Positions 16,616-24,692 of a stretch of DNA of 64,000 nt are shown piece by piece. The stretch spans positions 2,616,237 through 2,680,236 of the forward strand of contig JBBCGQ010000001.1 of NCBI GenBank assembly GCA_037200845.1, written 5' to 3'. The DNA is from Bauldia sp. (lineage in GTDB: Bacteria > Pseudomonadota > Alphaproteobacteria > Rhizobiales > Kaistiaceae). Within the stretch, counting starts at the first letter, position 1. Each line of letters begins with the position of its first letter. A program made the position numbers and the translations under genes. The notes under the pieces are model-generated. The model ran no database searches. It was not told where the DNA came from and worked only from the letters and a program-made list of their open reading frames with translations.

Positions 16616-17443
16616 CTAGTTCGGATCTCGCACGACCACATGGGTCAGCTCGAAGGGATCGAGCGCTGCACCCATCGTCTCCCGCTCCCACAACGACTTG
16701 CCGCCGAAATTCCACTTCGCCCCAACCAGGATGCGATCCGCATTGTCTCTGCGAGAGTAGTAGCTGTATGTCTGCGTGACGTGGGTGTAGCGCGCGAAGA
16801 CGCTCATCGGCAGCGTGGCGCACTGGTACTCGATCGCCGCCCCGAGCAGCGTGCTATCGACCGACTCGGATTCGAAGGTGAGACGTTCGACGCCTGCCTT
16901 CGCTTCGACGAACAGGTTCGGGTTGACGAAATAACGCGCCCGCAACGTCGCGGCGCCTCCGTTCGAGGTGTCGCCGCCGTCGGTCGCCGTGGTCACGGCG
17001 AGCTGACCGTAAAGCGAGAAGTTGTTCCAGTAAGCCAGGCCTTCGACGCCGCCGTACCACTGCACCGTCAGGTCGCTCCAATAGGGCGCCCGGCCGAGCA
17101 GGTCGCCGGAGTGCTGGCCGATGACGCCGAACAGGGCGTTGGACGGAAAATGGTAGTAGACGTGGGCGGCCAGGTCGACCGTATCCAGCCGCTCGTTGCT
17201 GTCGAGTTCGTTCAGATCCTGGAACGTCAGCACGGCGTCGCCCTGGAATTTCCACATCCCGTCGAGCGTGGTCTGGAACGATCCGCGCCCCTGCCAGGTC
17301 CCGCCGGAAAAAGAAGAGCCACCCGAATCGGTCAAACGCGACGCTCCGCCGGCCGCCAGGAGGTAGCCGTCCTGCGCCGCCGCACCGCTGGCCGCACCGC
17401 CAGCAACAATCAAAGCCAGTGAAACCGCCGACAATTTCCGCAT
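16616..17443 (-). CDS. Outer-membrane beta-barrel-like protein
   Basis: 275 residues from the ATG at 17443. Signal peptide at 1-23 (LALIVAGGAASGAAAQD), then alternating hydrophobic/polar strands rich in Tyr and Trp (WQGRGSFQTTLDGMWKF, VDLAAHVYYHFPSN, GGVEGLAYWNNFSLYGQLAV, LRARYFVNPNLFVEAKAG). The C-terminus does not end in Phe, so it is not a classical porin end. It resembles the barrel part of the protein at 8902-9894 in strand spacing and wording (AAHLFYRDP versus AAHVYYHFP) and may be a distant paralogue. An AGGGG about ten bases upstream supports the start. Function unknown. Confidence 0.65.
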   Translation of the reverse strand: MRKLSAVSLALIVAGGAASGAAAQDGYLLAAGGASRLTDSGGSSFSGGTWQGRGSFQTTLDGMWKFQGDAVLTFQDLNELDSNERLDTVDLAAHVYYHFPSNALFGVIGQHSGDLLGRAPYWSDLTVQWYGGVEGLAYWNNFSLYGQLAVTTATDGGDTSNGGAATLRARYFVNPNLFVEAKAGVERLTFESESVDSTLLGAAIEYQCATLPMSVFARYTHVTQTYSYYSRRDNADRILVGAKWNFGGKSLWERETMGAALDPFELTHVVVRDPN

Positions 17444-17642
17444 CGCACCGCCGCCCCTGCTCATCCCAATCGCGATCCGCAATCGCGCTGCGATCTCGCC
17501 AGCTTGCGGCCACGATGTCACGGGCCGGAGCCGACAGAATGGTGGAAAACGAGAGGATTTGCGGGAGCAATGCTCGCCCTGCAACAACCGGGCGGGCTCG
17601 GGTCGCTGCGCCGGGGCGGCGAAACTCGCAGCCGGAAAGGCG

Positions 17643-17666
17643 GCGGGCGGCACAGATGCCGCCCGC
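17643..17666 (-). terminator. Strong hairpin downstream of the small basic gene
   Basis: Perfect 10-bp stem GCGGGCGGCA / TGCCGCCCGC with a four-base loop, 18 bp after the stop of the 44-residue gene on the minus strand. The following minus-strand bases include CCTTTCC but no long T-run, so termination efficiency is uncertain. Confidence 0.4.
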
Positions 17667-17684
17667 GGAAAATTCGCCTGATGC

Positions 17685-17819
17685 CTACTTCTTGCCGGCC
17701 GAGCCGCCCATCGCGTTCGGAGGCGTCTTGCCGCCGAAGGGAACATGCTTCTGCTTCTTGTTCTTGTCCGCCTTCGGTTTCTTCTTTTCCTTGCCGGGTC
17801 GATCACTGCCCTTGGCCAT
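17685..17819 (-). CDS. Small Lys-rich protein (44 aa)
   Basis: 44 residues, one third Lys/Arg (MAKGSDRPGKEKKKPKADKN...), with a Gly/Pro-rich end. A perfect AGGAGG stands seven bases before the ATG at 17819, far better than chance, and this decides both that the gene is real and its start. The frame stays open upstream into the next gene's region out of frame with it. The sequence has no structure to assign. Nucleic-acid or ribosome association is possible from charge alone. Confidence 0.6.
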   Translation of the reverse strand: MAKGSDRPGKEKKKPKADKNKKQKHVPFGGKTPPNAMGGSAGKK

Positions 17820-17898
17820 GATGTCCTCCTGTGCTGTCGCGGTTGATTCCGCTGGCGCGATACTAGCGGCAGCGCGGCGTCGTGTGAATTGCGTGTGA

Positions 17899-18258
17899 CT
17901 ATTGCGGGGCGGCGGACGGCGGCACGGTGACCGGCGCGCAGCCCTGATTCTCGTTGATGTAGAGGAAGTCGTCGATCGAGGCTTCGAGCTGGGCGATGTT
18001 CTCGCCCTTGTCGTGGCCATTCTCCATGCAGCGGTCGAAGACCGCGATGCCGTTCGCCATCACTTCGATGTGGTGCTTGATCGCCGCGCACAGCTCGACC
18101 TTGTCTGCCTGGGTCACCTTGTCGAGGCGGGCCTGGGTCTCCGCGAAGCTGGCATCGACGGCGGCGAGGTCGGCCGGGCAGGTTGCCAGCGGCTCGGCGG
18201 CGTGAGCAGGAACGGCGGCAAGGACAGCGATGACGATGGCAAGCGAAAGCGGCGACAT
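17899..18258 (-). CDS. Small periplasmic protein, unknown
   Basis: 119 residues. Signal peptide 1-20 (LAIVIAVLAAVPAHAAE), mature part largely helical with four Cys (TCPADLA, LCAAIKHH, FDRCMENG, QGCAPV), which could form two disulfides in the periplasm. No family recognised. It follows the two-helix reading frame and uvrB on the same strand. Confidence 0.65.
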   Translation of the reverse strand: MSPLSLAIVIAVLAAVPAHAAEPLATCPADLAAVDASFAETQARLDKVTQADKVELCAAIKHHIEVMANGIAVFDRCMENGHDKGENIAQLEASIDDFLYINENQGCAPVTVPPSAAPQ

Positions 18259-18282
18259 GCCGCCAAAATTAGCCGCGATCGC

Positions 18283-18501
18283 TCAACTGTTCCACCCGGC
18301 ATAGACGACAAAGCCCACCGCCGCGACGACCAGACCCGCCAGCATTCCGACCACCAGCCCGACCCACGGCCCGCGCTTGCGCCGCAAGCTCCACCCGACG
18401 AAGGCACCGACCAGCGCGCCGGCGATCAGCAACGGCCAGGCGAGGATCAGGACGATGATCGCAAGATCGCCGGGCGAATTGAGGATGCCGATGTCGGACA
18501 G
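18283..18501 (-). CDS. Two-helix membrane peptide reading frame directly behind uvrB, no standard start
   Basis: 72 codons immediately following the uvrB TAG and in the same frame. The reading is LSDIGILNSPGDLAIIVLIL..., a first hydrophobic helix at residues 13-36, a basic turn (WSLRRKRGPW) and a second helix at 46-68, ending YAGWNS. It has the charge and hydrophobicity profile of a real hairpin membrane protein, and no stop codon interrupts it. There is no ATG, GTG or TTG before the first helix. The candidates are the CTG directly after the TAG (with AAGGGA about ten bases upstream) or readthrough of the uvrB stop. A sequence error removing a start is also possible. Confidence 0.45.
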   Translation of the reverse strand: MSDIGILNSPGDLAIIVLILAWPLLIAGALVGAFVGWSLRRKRGPWVGLVVGMLAGLVVAAVGFVVYAGWNS

Positions 18502-21234
18502 CTACCGCCGTCCCTTCTTCCCGACATGGCTGCCCGGCCGGCCGCCGATCGACCGCGGCTTCGGCCGGTCGCCCGGCGCCACCGGCACGATCTCCTGCGC
18601 GCGGCCTTCGTCGCGGTCGGGTTTGTGCGGGCGGTTACGGGGGACCGGAACCTCCGTGTCGGTGCCGGGGCCCATGGTGTCCAGCGACGGCTTGTGCGGG
18701 CGGTTGCCCGGCACCGGGATCTCGGTGCGGCGGACGGTCATTTCGTCGAGCGTGTTCTTGCGGACGCGGGTGCCCCCTACACCCGCTTCGCCGGTCCCCC
18801 TCGCCCGCTCTGCGGGGGAGGATCCAGCCGCGCCGCTGCGGCCGGATGCTCCCCCGTTCACGGGGGAGCTGTCGGCGAACCCGACTGACGGGGCGCTTCG
18901 CCTTTTGCCGCCTTCCCTGCCGCCTGCGTCGCCGGGATCGCGCGCCAGCGGATCGTCGTGGACGGCGAGTTCCATCGTCTCCAGCCGCTTGATCTCGTCG
19001 CGGAGCCGCGCCGCCTCCTCGAATTCGAGATCGGCCGCCGCGTCGCGCATCTGCTTCTCAAGGTCGGCGAGCGTCGCCTTGAAATTGTGGCCGATCAGGC
19101 GGCCATCTTCGGCAAGCCCGGTCGGCACCATGACGTGGTCGCGCTCGTAGACCGACGACATGATGTCGCCGATGTTCTTCTTGATCGACTCCGGCGTGAT
19201 GCCGTTGGCGGTGTTGTACTCGACCTGCTTCTCGCGGCGGCGGTCGGTTTCGGCGATGGCGCGCTCCATCGAGCCGGTCACGTGGTCGGCGTAGAGGATG
19301 ACGCGGCCGTCGACGTTGCGCGCGGCGCGGCCGATGGTCTGCACCAGCGACGTCTCGGAGCGCAGGAAACCTTCCTTGTCGGCGTCGAGGATGGCGACCA
19401 GCGCGCACTCCGGGATGTCGAGGCCCTCGCGCAGCAGGTTGATACCGACCAGCACGTCGAAAGCGCCGAGGCGGAGGTCGCGGATGATCTCGATGCGCTC
19501 CAGCGTCTCGACGTCGGAGTGCATGTAGCGCACGCGCACGCCCTGCTCGTGCAGGTATTCGGTGAGGTCCTCGGCCATGCGCTTGGTCAGCACCGTGACC
19601 AGCGTGCGGTAGCCCGCCAGCGCCGTGTCACGGATCTCGCCGAGCACGTCGTCGACCTGCGTCTTCGCCGGGCGGATCTCGACCGGCGGGTCGATCAGGC
19701 CGGTCGGCCGGATCACCTGCTCGGTGAACACGCCGCCGGTGCGGTTCATCTCCCACGATCCCGGCGTCGCCGAGACATACATCGACTGCGGCCGCATCAG
19801 GTCCCACTCCTCGAAGCGGAGCGGCCGGTTGTCCATGCACGACGGCAGGCGGAAGCCGTACTCGGCCAGCGTCGCCTTGCGGCGGAAGTCGCCGCGGTAC
19901 ATGCCGCCGATCTGCGGGATGGTGACGTGGCTCTCGTCGACGAAGACCAGCGCGTTGTCGGGCAGATATTCGAACAACGTCGGCGGCGGCTCGCCCGGCT
20001 TGCGGCCGGTGAGGTAGCGCGAATAATTCTCGATGCCGGCGCACGAGCCGGTCGCCTCGATCATCTCGATGTCGAAGCGGCAGCGCTGCTCGAGCCGCTG
20101 CGCTTCCAGCAGCCTGCCCGCCTGGGTCAATTCGTCGAGCCTGAGCTTCAGCTCCTCGCGGATGCTCTTCACCGCCTGCGCCAGCGTCGGGCGCGGCGTT
20201 ACGTAATGGGAGTTGGCATAGACCTTCACCTGCTTGAGGTCGCCGCCCTTGTGGCCGGTGAGCGGATCGAACTCGGTGATCGACTCGACCTCGTCGCCGA
20301 ACAGATTGATCCGCCAGGCGCGGTCTTCGAGATGCGCCGGGAACAGATCGACCGTGTCGCCGCGCACGCGGAAGGTGCCACGGCGGAAATCGGCATCGGC
20401 GCGCTTGTACTGCAGCGCGACGAGGTCGGCGATCAGTTGCCGCTGGTCGATCTTCTCGCCGAGCGTGATGGCGAAGGTCATCGCCGTGTACGTCTCGACC
20501 GAGCCGATGCCGTAGATGCACGACACCGAGGCGACGATGATGACGTCGTCGCGCTCGAGCAGCGAGCGCGTCGCCGAGTGGCGCATGCGGTCGATCTGCT
20601 CGTTGATCGAGGATTCCTTCTCGATGTAGGTGTCGGTGCGCGGGACGTACGCCTCCGGCTGGTAGTAGTCGTAGTAGGAGACGAAATACTCGACCGCGTT
20701 GTCCGGGAAGAACGACTTGAACTCGCCGTAGAGCTGGGCGGCCAGCGTCTTGTTGGGCGCCAGGATCAGCGCCGGGCGCTGCGTCGCCTCGATCACCTTG
20801 GCGGCGGTGTAGGTCTTGCCCGAGCCGGTCACGCCGAGCAGCACCTGGTCGCGCTCGTGCGCGTTGACGCCGGCGACGAGCTCGGCGATCGCGGTCGGCT
20901 GGTCGCCCTTCGGCTCGAACTCCGAGACGATTTTCAGCGGCACGCCGCCCTCGGACTTCTCCGGCCGCGGCGGGCGGTGCGGCACCCAGGTCTTGGCCAG
21001 GAACTCCGGCCGGCCGGTCTCGATCAGCGCCGAAAGCGCCTCGACCGTGGCGGTGACCGCGTTCTGCGGCAGGCTGCCGACGTCCTCGAGATTGACGTCG
21101 AGGCCGGCGACGGGGCTGAGGCCCACGGCGGCGCGCTCCTTGGCCGAGCCGCGACCGCCCATTGACGTGCCGCGGCTCGTCTTTAGTGCCTTTTGCGGCG
21201 CTTCGCCGAGGCCGGTATTTTTCGGGGTTCGCAT
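18502..21234 (-). CDS. uvrB: UvrABC system protein B, with N- and C-terminal extensions
   Basis: 910 residues, against about 670 for typical UvrB. Core motifs are intact: Walker [13 protein letters not shown] near residue 135, damage-binding beta-hairpin [10 protein letters not shown], helicase motif [11 protein letters not shown], motif [11 protein letters not shown], and the C-terminal UVR domain ([21 protein letters not shown]). It loads onto damaged DNA with UvrA and recruits UvrC for nucleotide excision repair. A roughly 97-residue N-terminal extension precedes [18 protein letters not shown]. After the UVR domain comes a tail of about 130 residues containing a translated family B repeat (18770-18895) and tandem VPGNRPHKP / VPRNRPHKP motifs. 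Long tails are usual in rhizobial UvrB, but the translated repeat is not. Confidence 0.95.
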   Translation of the reverse strand: MRTPKNTGLGEAPQKALKTSRGTSMGGRGSAKERAAVGLSPVAGLDVNLEDVGSLPQNAVTATVEALSALIETGRPEFLAKTWVPHRPPRPEKSEGGVPLKIVSEFEPKGDQPTAIAELVAGVNAHERDQVLLGVTGSGKTYTAAKVIEATQRPALILAPNKTLAAQLYGEFKSFFPDNAVEYFVSYYDYYQPEAYVPRTDTYIEKESSINEQIDRMRHSATRSLLERDDVIIVASVSCIYGIGSVETYTAMTFAITLGEKIDQRQLIADLVALQYKRADADFRRGTFRVRGDTVDLFPAHLEDRAWRINLFGDEVESITEFDPLTGHKGGDLKQVKVYANSHYVTPRPTLAQAVKSIREELKLRLDELTQAGRLLEAQRLEQRCRFDIEMIEATGSCAGIENYSRYLTGRKPGEPPPTLFEYLPDNALVFVDESHVTIPQIGGMYRGDFRRKATLAEYGFRLPSCMDNRPLRFEEWDLMRPQSMYVSATPGSWEMNRTGGVFTEQVIRPTGLIDPPVEIRPAKTQVDDVLGEIRDTALAGYRTLVTVLTKRMAEDLTEYLHEQGVRVRYMHSDVETLERIEIIRDLRLGAFDVLVGINLLREGLDIPECALVAILDADKEGFLRSETSLVQTIGRAARNVDGRVILYADHVTGSMERAIAETDRRREKQVEYNTANGITPESIKKNIGDIMSSVYERDHVMVPTGLAEDGRLIGHNFKATLADLEKQMRDAAADLEFEEAARLRDEIKRLETMELAVHDDPLARDPGDAGGREGGKRRSAPSVGFADSSPVNGGASGRSGAAGSSPAERARGTGEAGVGGTRVRKNTLDEMTVRRTEIPVPGNRPHKPSLDTMGPGTDTEVPVPRNRPHKPDRDEGRAQEIVPVAPGDRPKPRSIGGRPGSHVGKKGRR
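18770..18895. repeat. Family B palindromic repeat inside the uvrB coding sequence
   Basis: The block GCTCCCCCGTTCACGGGGGA-GCTGTCGGCG...CCGACTGACGGGG matches 62303-62418 and 63750-63870 with few differences. The left part (GGTCCCCCTCGCCCG...GGGGGAGGA) matches too. On the minus strand it is translated in frame within uvrB to a peptide including [16 protein letters not shown], and the same 16 residues can be read from the copy at 63.8 kb. It lies between the UVR domain and the conserved NTLDEMTV segment of the tail. Confidence 0.85.
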
Positions 21235-21363
21235 GGCGGGAAATATGGTGGATGCGGGGGCGAATGGCGAGGGGCGGCCTGCCCGAACCTGTCAGCAGTC
21301 GCCCGCCTTGCCAGACGCCGGGCCGCCCGCTATCGCCACTCATATATATAGGGAGACAACAGC

Positions 21364-21666
21364 ATGATCATTGTGTCGGGCGAATTGCGGCTGAAGCCGG
21401 AGAGGGTCGAAAAACTCCGGCCGGCGATGCGGACGGTGATCACCGCCAACCGCCGCGAGGACGGCTGCCTGCTGTTTGCCTTCGGCGAGGATGTGCTGGA
21501 GCCCGGCATCATCCGCATTGTGGAACGCTGGCGCGACTGGGACGCGCTCGCCGCGCACGATCGCGCGCCACACGTCGTCGCGTGGCGCGCGGCGCTGAAG
21601 GAGAGCGGCGCGGTACTCGGACGCGACCTCGTGGCGCACGAGGCGAGCAACCCGCGGCCGATTTAG
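21364..21666 (+). CDS. Antibiotic biosynthesis monooxygenase (ABM) domain protein
   Basis: 100 residues forming one dimeric ferredoxin-like ABM domain: MIIVSGELRLKPERVEKLRP, then REDGCLLFAFGEDV and IIRIVERWRDWDALAAHDRAPHV. Relatives are quinol monooxygenases (YgiN type) or haem-degrading enzymes, and the substrate cannot be read here. A GGGAGAC stretch lies before the ATG. Divergent from uvrB and followed by a family A repeat. Confidence 0.85.
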   Translation: MIIVSGELRLKPERVEKLRPAMRTVITANRREDGCLLFAFGEDVLEPGIIRIVERWRDWDALAAHDRAPHVVAWRAALKESGAVLGRDLVAHEASNPRPI

Positions 21667-21682
21667 ACGAGAGGTTGGCGGA

Positions 21683-21841
21683 GGAGAGACACCCCTCCCC
21701 AAAACCGCCTCGCGGTTTTGGCCCTCCCACAAGGGGAGGGCTCAAGTGGAGTTTGTTGGAGCGTGATGTTTCAACAGTGTTGAACCCTCCCCTTGTGGGA
21801 GGGTCAAAACGCCGGAGGCGTTTTGGGGAGGGGTGTGTCTC
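21683..21841. repeat. Family A palindromic repeat, copy 2
   Basis: Nearly complete copy. The left half GAGAGACACCCCTCCCCAAAACCGCC...GGCCCTCCCACAAGGGGAGGG and the right half CCCTCCCCTTGTGGGAGGG...GGCGTTTTGGGGAGGGGTGTGTCTC are reverse complements of each other, joined by about 45 bp containing GTTTGTTGGAGCGTGATGTT. Fills the gap between the ABM gene and the next one. Confidence 0.9.
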
Positions 21842-21867
21842 AGCCGATCCGTGCTCGCAGCGACGAG

Positions 21868-22125
21868 CTACGACCTGAGCTTCATCAGCACGTAGTCCGC
21901 CGCCACGCGCGGCCACTCTTCGCTCTCCTCGACTTCCTCCAGCAGAAGCGCAAGGCGGCTTGCCGCAACAAACTCGCCGAGGCGGCCGATGACGAACGCT
22001 GCGAAGAAGCCCGGCCACTTGTCGTCGCCCATGCCCTTGAGGGCGCTGCGCTCATATTCCTCATGCACCGCGTCGGCGATCGCGAGAGCGTCGGCGAGCG
22101 TGTCGCGATCGGGAAGGTCGGCCAT
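21868..22125 (-). CDS. Small acidic protein of unknown function
   Basis: 85 residues, acidic and helical (MADLPDRDTLADALAIADAVHEEYERS..., then SRLALLLEEVEESEEWPRVAADYVLM). No signal or membrane helix. The ATG at 22125 follows AGGGACC. A longer frame to 22173 lacks a better site. Family not recognised. Confidence 0.55.
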   Translation of the reverse strand: MADLPDRDTLADALAIADAVHEEYERSALKGMGDDKWPGFFAAFVIGRLGEFVAASRLALLLEEVEESEEWPRVAADYVLMKLRS

Positions 22126-22224
22126 GGTCCCTGCCCCGGAAACGGAAGTCGTGCCCCGGCGACCATAGCGCATTTCTCCGGCCGCGCAGCGCGCCTGAAG
22201 GACGACGGGATCCGGAAACGAAAC

Positions 22225-22249
22225 GGGGCACCCTGAGGTGCCCCTTTTT
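22225..22249 (+). terminator. Rho-independent terminator
   Basis: Perfect stem GGGGCACC-CTGA-GGTGCCCC followed by five T on the plus strand. The minus-strand reading is followed by GTTTCGTTTCC. No plus-strand gene ends close by (the nearest, the ABM gene, ends 560 bp earlier), so it may serve the Lys-rich gene at 22352-22447 on the minus strand, act in both directions, or end an unrecognised plus-strand RNA. Confidence 0.65.
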
Positions 22250-22351
22250 ACGCGGCCCTTTTACTTGGGCCGTCCGTCCGCCGCGCGTCTCTCGTTGGAG
22301 AAGTCCGCGGCGGCGGAACGGAAGCGTGTCGCCGAAGTGGCGACGCGAAGA

Positions 22352-22447
22352 CTACTTCTTCTTCGCGACCTTCTTCGCCGGCTTCTTCGCGGCCTTCTTC
22401 ACAGCCGGCTTCTTTTTCGCCGCCGTCTTCTTCACAGCTTTAGCCAA
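22352..22447 (-). CDS. 31-residue Lys/Ala-rich micro-protein
   Basis: 31 residues, about half Lys: MAKAVKKTAAKKKPAVKKAA followed by KKPAKKVAKKK. The start is TTG with AGGAG seven bases upstream, and no ATG is available in frame. The composition is that of histone-H1-like (AlgP/HU-tail) KAAKKP repeats, here as a free-standing peptide. DNA compaction or RNA binding is a reasonable inference, and no partner domain is present. A terminator lies about 100 bp downstream at 22225-22249. Confidence 0.6.
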   Translation of the reverse strand: MAKAVKKTAAKKKPAVKKAAKKPAKKVAKKK

Positions 22448-22644
22448 AGTACTTCTCCTCTCCGTGCATGAGCCGAATCGGCTCGATCCGCATTCTATTC
22501 CAACTCGCGCGTTAACAGCGCGCTAATTCGATTACGCGAGTCCGCGCGCGTGCGCAAGATTCGACGCGTACAGAATCGCATCGTACGTTCGCGCGCATCG
22601 CACGCACCGTGTCGCGTTCGTCTTCGTCGCGAAGGATCGACACC

Positions 22645-23433
22645 ATGGCATCGCACTCGCATCGCATCTCCCTCGCGCTCGTCGCGCTCGCGGCGACGAT
22701 CGGCGCGCGCGACGCGCTCGCCGCGACCGACGACATCGGCACCGCGACCGCGATCACCACCGTCGTCACCGGCACGCGCGATGCCGGACAACTGACGCTG
22801 AAGAGCGGCGACGCGGTCTTCCAGAACGAGACGATCAGCACAGACGCGAACGGCGTCGGACAGTTCCAGTTCAACGACCAGACGAAGCTGGCGATCGGCC
22901 CGGACTCGACCGTCGTGCTCGATAATTTCATATATGATTCAAACACTTCCAGCGGCAAAGTGGTGATCAACCTGACCGCCGGCGCGCTCCGCTTCATCAC
23001 CGGCAAGGCCGACCACAACGCCTACGAGATCGTCACGCCGACCGCGACGATCGGCGTCCGCGGCACCGTCTTCGACGTCTACACCAAGCCCGACGGCGAG
23101 ATGGCGGTGGCGATGATCGACGGCGCCATCGAGGTGTGCCCGAAGGTAGGCCTGTGCCGCGTCCACAACGTCGTCGGCAAGTTCCTGCACATGACTCCGC
23201 TCGGCGCTTTTTCGCTGCGCGACAAGTGGGACGGATCGTTCCTCGCCGGCGTGCCGTTCAGGCTCGCGCTGCCGTTTCTCGGCGACCAAAAAAATTTGGT
23301 GCCGGCGCTCCGCGGCAAGACGACATCGATCGCGAAGTACGTCACCGTCGCCGGCAACGACATCGGCAAGGCCATCAAGACTCCGCTAACCAAGCTGCCG
23401 AAGTTCAAATTCCCGAAGCTGTTCGGCAAGTGA
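22645..23433 (+). CDS. Secreted FecR-domain protein
   Basis: 262 residues from the ATG at 22645 (AAGGA nine bases upstream). Signal peptide to about residue 27 (LALVALAATIGARDALAA). A classical FecR beta-helix domain at about residues 45-150: LKSGDAVFQNETISTDANG, KLAIGPDSTVVLDN, LTAGALRFITG and VTPTATIGVRGTVFDV. The last 40 residues are basic (KTPLTKLPKFKFPKLFGK). FecR domains usually belong to anti-sigma regulators, but this protein has no transmembrane helix or sigma-binding N-terminus and no sigma factor gene nearby, so it is an exported structural or binding protein. Codons in its first third favour GCG/CGA much more than those of its neighbours. Confidence 0.8.
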   Translation: MASHSHRISLALVALAATIGARDALAATDDIGTATAITTVVTGTRDAGQLTLKSGDAVFQNETISTDANGVGQFQFNDQTKLAIGPDSTVVLDNFIYDSNTSSGKVVINLTAGALRFITGKADHNAYEIVTPTATIGVRGTVFDVYTKPDGEMAVAMIDGAIEVCPKVGLCRVHNVVGKFLHMTPLGAFSLRDKWDGSFLAGVPFRLALPFLGDQKNLVPALRGKTTSIAKYVTVAGNDIGKAIKTPLTKLPKFKFPKLFGK

Positions 23434-23568
23434 TTCGCGTCGCGTCGGCGACTCGCTTGGTCTGCCGCGCCGGGATGTGAACGGCATCACATCCTTTCCC
23501 CTCTTCGCAGATGCGAAAGATTTTGCGTCACCGGCGCGAACCGCTCCGGGTGACGCGGGAGGCCGGCG

Positions 23569-24447
23569 TCAGGCGAGATTCTGTTTCAGGAACGCCACCG
23601 TGCGCGACCACGCGAGGTCCGATGCCGCCTTGTCGTAGCGCGCCTCGGACGTGTCGTTGTTGAAGGCGTGGTTGACGCCCGGATAGACGAAGATCTGGTA
23701 GTCGACGCCGGCTGCCTTCAGCGCCGCCTCGTAGTCCGGGATGCCGGCATCGATGCGCTCGTCGAGCCCGGCATAGTGCAGCATCAGTCTCGCCTTGATC
23801 TTATCGACACCGGTCTTCGGCTGGGCGCCGTAGTAGGGCACGCCGGCGAGCAGGTCGGGACTGGCGACGGCGAGCTGGTTGACCATGCCGCCGCCCCAGC
23901 AGAAGCCGATGGCGCCGACCTTGCCGGTCGAGCGTGGGTCACTCTTCAGGAACGCCACCGTCGCGACGAGATTGGCGACGGTCGCCGATGCATCCAGTCC
24001 CTGGATCAGTTTCGCCGCCGCATTCTCGTCGCTCGGCGTGCCGCCGGCAGACGAGAGCAGATCGGGCGCCAGCGCCGTGAAGCCTTCCAGCGCCATGCGC
24101 CGCGTCACGTCTTCAATGTGCGCGTTGAGCCCGCGGTTCTCGTGGATGACGATGACCGCCGGCAGCGGACCGGACGCATCGGCAGGACACGCGAGATATC
24201 CCTTCATCGTGACGCCGGCCGCGCCCGGATATTCGATGCGCTCCGTCTCCAGGCGCGTGTCGTCGGGCGGCACGATCGCCGCGCGCGCCGGGTCGGCCGC
24301 GATCATCGGCACGATCGCCGCAGCCGCAGCCGCGCTGCCAGTGAGCTTGGCGAGCTTCGCCATGAAGCCGCGCCGGTCGAGCGTCAGGTGCGTGTACTCG
24401 TCGTAGAGGTCGATCATCTCCTGCGTGATTCTGGGTCGCTCGTTCAT
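23569..24447 (-). CDS. Dienelactone hydrolase family protein (YghX-like), Tat-exported
   Basis: 292 residues. The N-terminal ITQEMIDLYDEYTHLTLDRR-GFMAKLAKL carries an RRGFM twin-arginine motif near residue 30 after a long n-region, then an Ala-rich h-region, as in YghX-like proteins. The catalytic triad of dienelactone hydrolases is visible: nucleophile Cys in GFCWGG, Asp in AGLDERID and His in PGVNHAFNN. AGGAGG seven bases before the ATG at 24447 fixes the start over the longer frame. Substrate unknown. Tat export is inferred from the motif. Confidence 0.85.
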   Translation of the reverse strand: MNERPRITQEMIDLYDEYTHLTLDRRGFMAKLAKLTGSAAAAAAIVPMIAADPARAAIVPPDDTRLETERIEYPGAAGVTMKGYLACPADASGPLPAVIVIHENRGLNAHIEDVTRRMALEGFTALAPDLLSSAGGTPSDENAAAKLIQGLDASATVANLVATVAFLKSDPRSTGKVGAIGFCWGGGMVNQLAVASPDLLAGVPYYGAQPKTGVDKIKARLMLHYAGLDERIDAGIPDYEAALKAAGVDYQIFVYPGVNHAFNNDTSEARYDKAASDLAWSRTVAFLKQNLA

Positions 24448-24692
24448 CGCGATTCCTCCTTCGCTGGTCGATTGCGACGCCGATCTAACCAGCAAATTGC
24501 GGAGCGCTGCGGACCCTCACGGACAAGTGACTCCAGCGGAATTTCCGCTCACGGAAATGCGCGCCGCGACGCGCCTTCTCCCGCCGGCCGTTGTTTTCGG
24601 GCGCCGCGCCGCATAAATTGTGGCGGCAGGCGGGCTTCAGCCCCTGAAGGAAGGCAGGCGACCCCGTCGGCGAGGTAACCGAACGGAAGGTC

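Noticed and set aside
18958-21165. A 735-codon open frame antisense to uvrB, and similar long antisense frames opposite the hybrid kinase, aminotransferase, exporters and EF-G-like gene
   Set aside because: These arise from high GC at third codon positions. Their translations are Arg/His/Asp-rich low-complexity sequence without domain motifs, while the opposite strand encodes a clear protein.
22645-23433. FecR-type anti-sigma factor controlling an iron-uptake sigma factor
   Set aside because: No sigma factor or TonB-dependent receptor gene is adjacent, and the protein has a cleavable signal peptide instead of an N-terminal sigma-binding domain and membrane helix.
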